Of a DNA stretch of 64,000 bases, positions 23,430-34,490 are shown piece by piece. Both the position numbers and the translations under genes were made by a program. The notes under the pieces were generated by a model, which searched no databases, was not told the DNA's origin, and was given only the letters and a program-made list of their open reading frames with translations. Where the stretch lies: contig JAACJK010000221.1 in NCBI GenBank assembly GCA_013368325.1, positions 186,001-250,000 of the forward strand, read 5' to 3'. Every line of letters starts with the position of its first letter. Position 1 is the first letter of the stretch. Origin of the DNA: Ephemerocybe angulata. Lineage: Eukaryota > Basidiomycota > Agaricomycetes > Agaricales > Psathyrellaceae.

Positions 23430-24675
23430 TGACGGGGCGTTAGACTCGGCGGGAATGAGGCTGAGGAGGACCTGGGGCACTAGCGGGCTTGAACGACAGG
23501 CTGGCGGGCGGGCGTGTGGTGGGGAGGACTCCGTGGTCGATAAAGGCTAAATATCCTCCAGCGTTAGGGAAATAAAAATGGGGGGAATAAATACGAGAGG
23601 AAGGCCAAATAGCTGGGCATGTAGCTGCGCCCAAACAAGCAGGCCGGCCCAAGGCTTCCAGTTCGGAGTTCGCCTGTGGGAATTGTGGAATACCTTTTCT
23701 AGATTGGTGCGTTGTCGTACCTGTCAGAGCACAACGTGCCCCCGTCTTGGACCCTTCCTGTCTGATTTGTCGCCATTATCCGCTTGCTGACCTCACTGGA
23801 TACAAGCTGCGGCGGGCGCCGCATGCCAGTTCTTTCTATCCTGGAGGCCCCATGCAACGTTGAAGTGGCTATAATAACGTTGTCAGAAATATATTATTGC
23901 CAGGGAATATACGGTGGAATGCGTCTTCGGTAGTGGATGGCCGCTGGAATTTCTTTAAACGGGACCGGACTTCCGATTGAGCACCAGCCTCCCGTGCGAT
24001 GAATCATGATAAAGTCACCAGATGCACCCATCAAATACCCTCTGCTAAATATCCGATGGCACTCATGAGCTCTCGAGCATTCCGCGTCGAATTTACATCC
24101 ACTTCGACATTTCGAGTACCACGCGCCCCAGTTCAGAATCAGAATCCCCATCAAGGACGGAGGACCACACCGAAAGCTGCTCTTTGCAAGCGAACGTACT
24201 GATCACGATCTGGGTAAGATTTAGACTCCGATATCACAATGGGGCTTCACCGTTGTCGGCCAACACCCTCCAACACCCCGCCGGTCGCATCTGACCTGAA
24301 CGTATCACGGAATCAATTTTTATCTCCGTGTCGGAGAATCCTTAACTGGCACCTTCGCTCGCCCGACAGTGTGTCGCGGCTGGAGTCCCCCGGGGCGATC
24401 GGGTGTCTGGCTCCCATATCCTACTTCGCTCCCTCCATATTCTGCCCAGGCAGATTCCAGAAAGGATATCTGTGTTGTACAGAAAGCGGTCCCACCAGCT
24501 CATCCTGGGACCAAACATGTTTCAATACCACTGGCAGTAGCAATTCTGTTGAAAGCAATCGCGCAGTCCAAGAAAAGGGTTGATTCGCATAGATATTTGA
24601 CAAACATTTAAACAGCGTACATATACTAACCAGCAAGAACTTTAAGAGGTTCCGGGGGCCTTCAGCCCACCCAGA
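23430..24675. other. Intergenic, no gene seen
   Basis: 5' flank of the DUF6534 gene and 3' flank of the next minus-strand gene. No coding or repeat structure stands out. Confidence 0.5.
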
Positions 24676-26550
24676 TCAAACACGCTTCGCCTTGCGACCA
24701 GGCGGTCCAGCAAAAAAAGTGCGACTCCTGGGGCGAGAGTGAAATCAATACCACAGTGGTGGAGTATGGAATGGTAAAGAACGTACCTGAGGCCATCTCC
24801 CCGCTGGTGATCTGTGACCCCCGAGCAGTTGTGGCTTCGACTATAGTAATCGCAGAGCATGAAATCACAGCCATCACAAATGACGAGGAGTTCCTTCAGC
24901 TGGCGCTTCGTGAGGGAACCACCCTCCTCGACGAGATGCTCCAAGACGCGGTATGGGGCCAGCATCCCTACACCATTCGATCCAGCCGTGAGATCCTCAC
25001 ACGTGTGCTTCTCCTGAGTGTCTGCGTAGACGTAGTCAAAGCAGTCACGGCAGCGAGCGAAGACCTTGCCAAAGTGAAGCCGGGATATCCCATTATGGGA
25101 TAGAAGCAACATCATGAGGCGAAGGGAAGTCGGCCTCGGCGCCTTGGGGTCGAACTCGGGAGTATGTGTCTTGGTGAAGTCGTGGTAGACAAGGGGTCGG
25201 ACTAAAGTCGATAGGTAATCAACAATGGTTTTCTCATGGATAACCTCAAAGAAGCAACGTACATTTGGCTACCTCAAGGGAGGAATCCACTTTCCGGTCG
25301 GTCCACGTACCGCCAGTAGTTGTGGTCATCGGGAATGGGGCGGGGACGAGGTTGAGCGGCGTCCTAAAAAGGCTTACGCCTTTGATGAGCCTGCGCCGCC
25401 CCGAATCTTCAACGTGTTGCACTGGAGTCGAGGAGCTGGAGTCAAGAGAAACGGGCGAATCCGCTTGAATGTTGCTTCCGTGGCTGGGAGAGTTGGATGT
25501 GGTGTAGCCTTCCGAGTACTCGTCTCCGGACTGAAAGTCGAAAATGATGTCGAGGGGTGCCTGAGTAGTCGACTCGGATGTTGCCGCGTCAGTGGGAGCG
25601 TCAGATGCGTCGTTTATGAGCCTGGCGGGTGAAATCTTGACCTCGCGGTGGAGCAGGGGCCATTGGGATGCGAGCTCAGGGGAGGTAAAAGGCTCCTTCT
25701 TGATGGATGTGATCGTTGAGGAATCAGGAGAGGTAAATGCTTCGTCAGAGGCTGATCCTTGCGTGGGCGACATGGAATCTAAAGGAACCACTGTGTCAGA
25801 GCCAGCATTGACTATACCGAAACGGAAGCCAGTATACGTACCATGAACGCCCTCTAAGATCTGGGCATAAGCTCGAGTGAGCGCCCGCTGTGGGTACGCT
25901 TCCTCGTTGTCCTGTGAAGAGCCTCGTAAGCCCATCCCCGCGCCAGCGACAGCGAATGGGGAAACCGGCTGGGTGGCGGTACCACTGCCAGATCGGTCGC
26001 CGGCCCCCGCATCCAAAGTGGAAGAATCCGAAGATGGGCGATCCTCGACGTCATGGAGGTGATCCGGGGTTGCTTCCGTCAACGGATCGGGAAGAACAGT
26101 GGCGTGGTGAGAGTCGAGCGAACCCATCGAGTTGCGTCCCAGAGTAACGCCTGAAGCGTCGGCTCCTTGAGCGTCTCCTGAGACGTGGAGAGCGCTATAG
26201 TACACGTCGTACGACGAACTGGTCTGGGCCTCAGGGAGCACACTGAGGGAGAGAGAGCGCGGGCGCAAAGCGGACGATGCACGAGAGCTGGAAGCATTGG
26301 TAATCTTCCCCCTGGAAATGGGCCTGAAGAGGGTGTAGGGCGTCGCTCGAGGGTTGGGAAAGAGGGGGAGTGATCGCATGGTAGTTCTGGTCCTCGTGGT
26401 GTGCTTGAACGGGGTTGGAGTTATAGGGGAGCTCCAGTCGCCGTCGGAGGAGAGCAGGTTGGGATCGGAGTAGGCCTTCCCGAGAGGTTGGGGATAGCCG
26501 CTGTCCATAGACGCGATGTTGGCTTTGTCGGTGTCGCGAAGTACAGGCAT
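24676..26550 (-). CDS. Uncharacterised Ser/Pro-rich protein with C-terminal Cys/His region
   Basis: Four exons: 26550-25842, 25790-25263, 25201-24787 and 24727-24676 (1704 nt, 567 aa). The 51-bp intron 25841-25791 keeps frame and could also be read through. The first 410 or so residues are low-complexity, rich in Ser, Thr, Pro and Asp, with no membrane segment. The C-terminal 150 residues are conserved-looking: FRPLVYHDFTKTHTPEFDP, LRLMMLLLSHNGI, then CRDCFDYVY, a later HTC, CDGCDFMLCDYYSRSHNC, and a basic tail ending GRKAKRV. The paired CxxC and HxC motifs suggest a zinc-binding fold, and the basic end a nuclear signal (both inferred). A TATATAAG box at 26684-26691 supports the start. Resembles uncharacterised Agaricomycete proteins; no function is known to me. 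Confidence 0.72.
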
Positions 26551-26683
26551 GGTGAGTTATGGTGTGGAAAAGGGAAGTGGAGTGTGTGTTCGTAGGAGAT
26601 AGGCAGAGAGGACGAGGGTGAAAAATAGAAGACGAAACAACAGAGTGGAGCTTCGACAAGCTTACGAGTTCGATGTAGAGACC

Positions 26684-26691
26684 CTTATATA
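26684..26691 (-). promoter_or_regulatory. TATA box of the Cys/His protein gene
   Basis: TATATAAG on the minus strand, 134 bp upstream of the ATG at 26550. Confidence 0.45.
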
Positions 26692-28802
26692 CATAATCCC
26701 ATATCTCAGGGGCAGTAATTAAAGCCATATAGCCCACTTTTCGGGCCCCGATGCACACCACCCGAAGTCGAACTTGGTAGAGTCGAAACTTATTTCCCAG
26801 GCCCAGTTTCAATAAACAAACTGTCTCGTTTTGGCTGCATGAACCCTTGGATTAACGACCACACCGCAGTTCCGTCCACCCATAGCGAAACACATGGCCC
26901 AAATCATGCCCATTGACCATTTCCGATGGACGTCCCTCGGAGGAGTCGCCTCTTTCGGTAATATTCAAGATGCTGAATTGGCCGTTGCGTCCACCTGATT
27001 TTCGAGCTCGCTGGACTGCGACCGATGGGAAAGCATGGCCCATTGAGGCCTTGTTATGCATATGTAGTTGACAGATTAACATGATGACGAGCGCAGAGCG
27101 TGGTGAGACGATTCCGTCGGAACTCTGTTCCCATCTCCAGCCGAAGGAACAAGGGGATGGGAGCCATCAGAAAGTCCTCTGACCTCAGCGAACCGCTGGT
27201 AACTAATAGGACGTGTATCTCATGATCAACAAGCACCACAAGGACGTAGATTGCAATTTTTTACAATTCGCGGTGAGCTCCAAGGCCTCAAGCTCATTCT
27301 CTGAGAAGCTCACTGGATAGCATGAATTCAGGCTGTACCTCGTGGTCACCCCATTACTCGGCCTTGAACTCGCGATCTCGATATGTTTGAGTAGTAGTTC
27401 TATTGACCTCAACCGCGCGTCTCCGCGGTCCATCTGATGATAGCACCATCGTTGTTGGCGTCAGACGCCCGCACTCCTGATCAACTTCCTCTTGCAAAGT
27501 CCAGCTGCTTCCTGGCTCATAGGAGATGTAGATACCAAGTAATATGCAAGGCAAGGGATACCGAAATATATGTGAACTCACATTTAACCTGGAGTCGAGC
27601 ATTATATTAGATTCTGGGCTCGCAGCTGCAGTGACTCGGGCTCATCGGCGTTTTCTCCTCGCAATTCCCATCCCGGCTTGTGTTTCGATTCCCCACTCTT
27701 CGTCTCACATCGAGCACGGTCCGATAAATTTTCATACCACACAAGTAGGTGCTCAGGTGCCCAGAGTCCAGGTATTCGGAATCGGGACCCCATTCTCAAC
27801 ACTGATCTCACCTTCGGGGGCCCAGTCAGACTGCTCTACAGTTTCCGGAGACTTCCTGTTCGCTCTCGGTTATCTATAACGTATCATTATTTCCTTAGAG
27901 CATGTGCTACCATCAGCGAGCAAATTAGAACAGTTTCAATGCGACAGAGCTGACCAGACTTAGGCATTGAGGTTTGGCGCTAAAGTAGATGGCACGCATC
28001 AAAAGGCTTTCATTCGATACAAATGCGTGTAATAGTAACAAGATTTTTAAAGAATAGGTAGGCAGAATTTGGGCCTGTGTCTACTGTGCCAAATGGCGAG
28101 ACGACCTGCACTCTGGGTTGGCGTGCCAGACTTCATGTGTTCCTGGATGCACTTCCAAAGTCCGTCCCTATCGCAGGAACTTGTTGGGGCTGCACACGAT
28201 CTATGCGTATCATTGTATCACCACGCAGTAAGTCCACGGCGAAATCTCAGCAACCATAGCTCAGGTGATATCCTTGAGCACATTTTAGGGACGGTACAAG
28301 CGGCAAAATGAAGGTTCGATATCCAGAAGCAACTACAACATCCGAATGGGCGCTTGACGGTGAAGACACCGATCAATCGGTCTCCACCGACATAGGGCTC
28401 AGGTGCAGGTGCAGCGTGCTGCATGTATTAAATGCGGCGCGAAGGGGGGGAATTGCTTTTCGGCAGCCTGATACACGAGTTCGGCGAGTATGATCTCAGA
28501 TTGCTATCCTATCTCGAGGTCTCCGAGCTCAGAACAGCGTTACCAACGCGTTGTGATACCTGTGGCCAATGAGGAGAGCTTGTGGACAGCCCTTCTATGT
28601 TTCCTGGTGAGAAAGTGGCATCTTCTTGTTTTATAACGCCCCATTTCTCCCCAGCCTGTCGCCTACCTTGTCGTACGATCATCCAGTCTTCCAAGTCGGT
28701 ATATCTCCACCAGTACAATCTGCAATAGTGAGTTCATGTCTTATTTCTCCCTTCATGAGGCAGCCATTGACTCACTTCAAACGTCAGAGCTCTCAGCCGC
28801 AA
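26692..28802. other. Intergenic, no gene seen
   Basis: About 2.1 kb between divergent genes. A plus-strand open frame at 27544-27879 starts with ATG but has no family resemblance. A tRNA-like A-box/B-box pair near 28258-28322 does not fold as a tRNA. The last 180 bp are the 5' flank of the RMI1-like gene. Confidence 0.45.
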
Positions 28803-29887
28803 ATGACTCGTAGCCCAATTGTCGATGAGTGGGTAAATACGATGTTCCCTTCCCAGGACATTCGCCCGGTACGCTTTTTACCGATCTTCAATGATAGATA
28901 TCAGCTAACTCGAGTACTTTTACCTCAGGAATGGCTTTCGAATGCCTGCTACGAAATTGAGAGAGACTGGAAAGTCAACAACCCATGCGACTCGATTTCT
29001 GAAGAAACCTACCTCGGGGAGCTCGAAAACAAGATTGTCTACACCAATCTTTCCGATGTCACCGCAAGGGGAAGCCGCGGACTGCCGGCTGGAATAACCC
29101 TACCCTCGATGTACACCACGCTAGATGGCCCCATCGTACTCGAGCTTGTCCATATGATGGACGTTGGAGTAAGCGCCTTTGTTCTCGAAAAGGTCCGCCT
29201 CGACAGAGAGCAGGCTGCTTATCAGCGACTATGCGCTACCGAGGAGTCAATTGCTGGGCTTCCCCTGGTTGCACAGAGAGACCCTCAGAGCGTCGCCACT
29301 CCGACTTACCCAAGGAAATGCATGCGGTATACGCTCTCTGACGGGCGTAATGAGATTGAGGCTGTGGAATTTCGCAAAGCCTTTCCTTTCTTGCTCGGGG
29401 AGACTTCGATTGGATTGAAGGTGAGTTTGACGAAAGCATCATTCGCAGCTTTTATACTCACCTCTGGGGGTTTCCTTGACAGATGCGTCTGGAGAATGTC
29501 CCTATCATTGGCGGCGTTGCCTTTCTGGACCCTGACTTGGTCGAAATACTTGGCGGGTCGGTCGAGGAACAGGCGGAATGGCATTATACCCGGTTTCGTA
29601 ACGACCTAACCATGCGTATGGGAGAAGAGCTCGTACTTTCAAAGGTGGATCTTCAATCTTTCGCGTTATTCTGCGGCGCGACTTGTGGCTCATTCGACCT
29701 CTTCCTAGAAACACGGCATACCTTGCAGGGAACTCTTTGCCAGCGCGAACTGAGGGAGTTTGTAAATCTTCTTGTCGTACTGATTGATGGTAGTAGGGTA
29801 TATTACGGGAGTCGTGAATCTTTCTTTTGGACGGAGTATGTATTCTTCGGCGCAGTCCACGTACTTTTTCAGGAACGTCGAACCTAG
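28803..29887 (+). CDS. RMI1: RecQ-mediated genome instability protein 1 (RMI1)-like
   Basis: Exons 28803-28868, 28929-29420 and 29483-29887 (963 nt, 320 aa); introns of 60 and 62 bp. The N-terminal helical region (VDEWVNTMFPSQDIRPEWL, then CYEIERDW) leads into the RMI1 OB-fold. Hallmark pieces are HMMDVGVSAFVLEKVR, RYTLSDGRNEIEAVEF, LLGETSIGLKMRLENVPI and GGVAFLDPDLVEILGG. Known role: RMI1 binds RecQ helicase (Sgs1/BLM) and topoisomerase III and promotes dissolution of double Holliday junctions in the nucleus. The intron at 28869 is required to create the family's RPEWL junction; without it the frame stays open but carries a foreign insert. The segment after the OB-fold (from about residue 225) is not recognisable and could hold a further unmodelled splice. 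Confidence 0.82.
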
Positions 29888-31340
29888 TGTGATGATAATT
29901 AACGGTCCGGTGACAACACATAACGGTTTTCAATGAGAGCACATACCTTTATCCTCCAGACTGGAGGGCGAACTGCTGCTACTGGGCTCGGGATGGGAAA
30001 TCGGTGAATGATGGTATGAACTGCCAAAGTCTGAAGAGGTACAACTTGAAGATGCTAGAGGGCGAACTCCGCTTTGGGTCCGCCAGCACTGCCACACCGT
30101 TTCAATTTTACACAGAGGCCGAAACCGGAGGTTCAAGTTGAGTGTCGATCTAACGCGCCGCCGCCCGGGCGCCAATTTGAATTCTATGCTTTCTTTACTC
30201 TTCCTATCTCTTCGTTCCCTATACACCGCTTTCCATTTCGAACCTCCCAACTTCAACGACTCGGACTCGGACTCCAAGTTCACAAATGTGGGACTTGCCC
30301 CTCCGCCTTAAACGCCTCGGGCCATATATTCAAATGGTAGAATCAGGGTGTCATGTTCGTCAGGACTCAGGAGTGCCTACGGTGCCATATGGCTGTGTGC
30401 GAGTGTCGACCCTGAGTGCCACCGGCCCCATTGAGCGCATCGTGACCATCACTTCAAAACTTATTCGGTATTCTGTATTCTGCTCCTCTTACCGGCAGAC
30501 GGGCTTAGGTGAGTTCGCCGCCGCTTGGCTCGATTCGACGAACCGCCCATCGCTCGAGTTTACCTGCCAAATTCCGGTATCGAAACTGAACGGGCTGTCC
30601 AGGCTACTGCCCCCGCCCGGCGCCATAATCCTGTGTCGATGCTCAGAACAACAATTCAAGTTAATTGCTATCTGCCACGTCGCTCAGAAGGATGTCGCGT
30701 ACACTTTTGTATAATGCCCGTCCATTCGGTTCCTCAGACGTGCACTCCTCCAACCGTGATTTCAAAAGCCAATGGCTTCGGAATCTCCATATTTCCAGTG
30801 AGTGGAGCTAATCTTCTCAGACTACTGCTTTTATGCTAAACGACCACGTTATGTTCGGTTTAGAAACCCTCCTTATTCGGCGGATGAGGCGGACCATGTC
30901 ACGACCCATTCACGTTCGTAAAGTTGCCATCTTCTCCCCACACCTGGCAGTTTGGATGTCTCCATCCATCCGGGGGCGCCGACCTCGATTCAGGCGAGGA
31001 AATGCATCCAAGTTCCAGCACCAGGAGCGCCAGATTCCTCGACATATGGTATCGCACTTCATGAGGACTAGGTGGAGTGCCGAAGAAGCTAAATTGGGTG
31101 ACCGGTGAGTCTAATCTGCTCATAACAGTCTGAATTACCATCTCATGGGCACTTTTTGCAAGACCACGGCTCCCAATCGAAGTGAGCGATAGTCGAGCCG
31201 GGAGTAGGGGGAACACCTCGTGCGTCCCAGTAGAGCATTCGCTCACGAGCACACCAGCAACTTGCAAGTTCGTACGCTCGTTGTTATTCACCCCAAGGAA
31301 CCTGTATACACAGTGCTTACTACTACTTGTGAGCAGAACG
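29888..31340. other. Intergenic, no gene assigned
   Basis: Contains open frames on both strands (for example 30286-30714 +, 30899-31429 -) without start context, splicing or family similarity that I trust. Confidence 0.45.
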
Positions 31341-33631
31341 ATGGCCCAAGATACCGAAGCCCCTTTGAAGTTGATGTTTTCCCCAAATCTACCGCTGGAG
31401 CTCTGGTCTCGCATCTTTCGTGTTGCCACAGCTGTACCTCACACATCACCTTGGTGTTCCTCCATCAACGCTTCGGACACCGGCCCATTCGCGGAGGAAC
31501 CACTGTCTATCACCCCCAGTTTATCGCTTCATCGCGACTCTATGCGAACGAAGTGCCGACTTTCTCTTGTTTCAGCAACGTGGCGTGGAATAATGTTGCC
31601 AATACTCTTCGAGCTTGTCGTGATTACCGACTCACGGGAAGCGAAGCTTTTGGCAGAGCTGGTGGCTTCAACGGTCAGGCGGCACCGCAGGTGCTCCGAG
31701 GGCGAACCAAATTCGCAGGAGGAGGCTTTTGATCAACGCCGACCTGCTCTTTGGGGTACCGATGACTATGGTGTTGGTCAGTATATTCGCCACCTACACC
31801 TAGAGGTCAATTCGTCCCCTAATCGGTGTTCTCCGGAGTCCATTCTAACAATTCTGCAACACGCCATCACCCTCCACACATTCACGGACCGTTTTTCGAT
31901 TCGGCGAGACCCCCAAATCCTAATTGCCCCCCAGACCGCCGCCGTTCCCCTTTCCCAAACCCAACACATTCCCGAATCCGAGTTTCTATCTTCCTCTCAT
32001 TGCATCGGGGCAAACACCAGGGCTATTGGACAGCCTTCCTTCACTGTGAAACATTCAGAGCCGCGGAGCTTTGGCGGGGCTCGTCGTGGACTCGCTGATG
32101 AGGTCGACGTTCGCGTTCTGACCACCTTGGCTAAACATTCGGCCCAAGGCGCTAGCCGTCTTCGCTTTTTAAGCTGGACGAGCTATGGGTACGACCTGCC
32201 GCACGATCAGGTATCTCGCCTGACCTTCTATCGTCGCGCCCTGGAATCCAATCTCCAACCCGTCCAGCAACATCTTGAGTATCTGGAACTCAATGTATGT
32301 GCAAGCGGAGCAGCAAATTCTAGCCTTGGGAATGCGGATGACACGATCATGAACGATGTCTTGTCGAGCCCGTGGCATGTAGCATTCTCACCAATGGATT
32401 CGCATTGGGATACCTCGCTCCGGCAACTCAGTCTCAGCGCTGTATCGCCTTCCACCGAGTCGGACTACAATTTAGACCGTGACGTACTGAGCGACCCCCG
32501 CCTGGACCTCACAGCCCTTCACTCCCTCAAATTTACATTGGATCGCGCGATACTAGCCTTGATGGTCGACTGGGAGATGCCTCAACTCCGAAATTTATCG
32601 CTCATTCTTGGCGCCGAAGGCTTCACAGACGCTTCACGAGAAATGCTCAGCCAATTTCTGCACATGCACGGCAAGAAGATACTTCGGCTAGAACTCGCAA
32701 ACCCATCCACCCATCTGGAGTCACTCCTAGGATCCGGTGCTGCAGCAGAACCCCTCGCCGGCGTTGCGCCAATGGACTTGCCCGAAATGTGCCCGAATCT
32801 CAGACAATTCATCTATAGTATCGACGGCGGTATGGATTGGTGGCAACCAGCGCAGTGGCCTGCTCCACGTACTATTATCCCCCGACATCCAACGCTGGAG
32901 CTCATCGGTATACGGGGGTTGGATCGGCGGATACAGAATCTTTTGAAGAGGACATCGCTTGCGGACGCGGAGGCTCTTGCTGTTGGAGGAGGTCTATACG
33001 ACATAGACGTTCGAAGATCTGGGCGCATCGCGGGGGATAGTGCCTGGTCTTCTCTTGTGGAAGAGCTTTCGTGGATCCCGAAATCGAAGAAGGCTTTCCC
33101 TTGCTTGAGATTTGCGAGAGATCTGAGTCGTGGGCCCAGTGTAGCTGTCCGGCATGGCGGTCTGGCCCTGGGATCGGGTAGTCAGAGCGGAAGTTTGGGT
33201 TCGCTTTCGCTGCCACCAGGCAAGTATTAGTACTCGCATCATCACATCCATAGGCCATGTACTGAGTTAGCATCAGCCCCAACCCTCTCTGACTCCCAGG
33301 CATTAGACCAAGCTACCGAAGGCCTTCAAGATCTCATTCTAGACTCGACAGAAACTTCGGTCGTGTTGAAAGGTAGCTCTTTATCATTTCAACGAACCCC
33401 TCACAAGTGACACTCATATATGAAGGGGGTTCTGCTTCCCGGCAACAGGAGAAATTCTTCTGGAAACAGACGGCGCAGCAGGGAAGGAGGATCATGAGGC
33501 TTTGGATGCAACTGATTGCATTGTTTGGGGGAAGCGGTATTTGGCTGGAAGATGCTGAGGGTCTAAACATTACGGTCAAGGATTTGAGGAGGGCATCCGC
33601 AGCAACGGAACTTGATCTTCTCTTGTGGTGA
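31341..33631 (+). CDS. F-box protein
   Basis: Exons 31341-33219, 33277-33372 and 33408-33631 (2199 nt, 732 aa). The N-terminal F-box reads FSPNLPLELWSRIF, then CRLSLVSATWRGIMLPILFE, a layout common in mushroom F-box proteins. A long region with leucine-rich-repeat-like strands follows (for example LEYLELNV, LRQLSLSAV, LHSLKFTLD, LRNLSLILG, PNLRQFIYS, HPTLELIGIRGL). Known role: substrate-binding subunits of SCF ubiquitin ligases, though no partner can be named. If exon 1 is read on, it ends in a stop 11 nt past 33219. Splicing at a GC donor (CAG|GCAAGT) to 33277 instead restores a long coding stretch (LSDSQALDQATEGLQ and VTLIYEGGSASRQQEK). The second intron is only 35 nt. If these two unusual introns are wrong, the protein ends near 33230. 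Confidence 0.78.
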
Positions 33632-34402
33632 GCTGCGAGAATAAATTAGTTCTAGGGGATCTACGTGTATTGATACTTTCTTCACAGATTTCGGCCAGCT
33701 ACCAGTGTAGATGTCGCGTTGTCCGACCGTAACACACTGGTTACAGTGGCCCGCTAATGGAACCTACTAACGTTCAGTCCCATCCCACCCATTCAAATAC
33801 TTTAGTTACGATTGATACATGTACAAGCTCACTGTTTAGTGTTGTCTCATCATGGTATAGTACGGAATAGTACTCATAGTAGGGAAGCGTCATCCTCGAG
33901 TCGGGGTCCTGGAGTCCGACCGCCGATTCGGCGAGTTGGACCCCTCGTCGTGGGTCATACTGGTTCATAGTCCTCGATCGCCTCTTGTCCCAAAACTCAG
34001 ATTGATCCCGATTCGCACTCCGCTTGAGACACCGAAAGCTTCCAGCAAGATCAATTGGGCATCGATATAGCCTTATCTTGAACTGCCTCGCCCATTCCGA
34101 CCGTGCTCATACCCGTACTGTGTGTACCGATGAGAACTGTGAAGCTTTGGAATCGACACAGTGTTTATGAGGCTACCAAATCATTCAAAAAGCAGTACGA
34201 GTAGTGCGCAGTGAGTTGTTCCATCGTTGGCCCCATGATCAACATACTGAAACCCTTCTTTTGGAGAAGGCTCAAAGAAGGCTGTCGAGCATATGGCCTC
34301 CCCATCCGGCAGTTAAATGGCCATATGTGGATCGAAGATTCGTTGGAGACCCCTCCCATATGCCTCCCATCAATACGAGAGCTTCGGAGCCTTGTCCTTG
34401 GC
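33632..34402. other. Intergenic, no gene seen
   Basis: 3' flank of the F-box gene and 5' flank of the DUF6698 gene; nothing else recognised. Confidence 0.5.
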
Positions 34403-34410
34403 TATATAAA
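34403..34410 (+). promoter_or_regulatory. TATA box of the DUF6698 gene
   Basis: TATATAAA, 81 bp upstream of the ATG at 34491. Confidence 0.6.
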
Positions 34411-34490
34411 CCGCTCCCCCTTGGCTCGCATCGACAATTCTCCTCCAAGTTGAACCCCCTATCTCAACTGCCCCTTCTCAACGAACTCTC

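Noticed and set aside
28255..28325. tRNA-like sequence: D-arm TAGCTCAGGTGAT...GAGC and GGTTCGATATCC
   Set aside because: The T-stem and acceptor stem do not pair and the anticodon loop is too long, so it is not a functional tRNA.
29505..29942. Minus-strand open frame opposite the RMI1-like gene
   Set aside because: Shadow of the coding strand; the plus strand carries the conserved OB-fold motifs.
30286..30714. 142-codon plus-strand frame upstream of the second F-box gene
   Set aside because: No domain or splice support, and composition resembles intergenic sequence.
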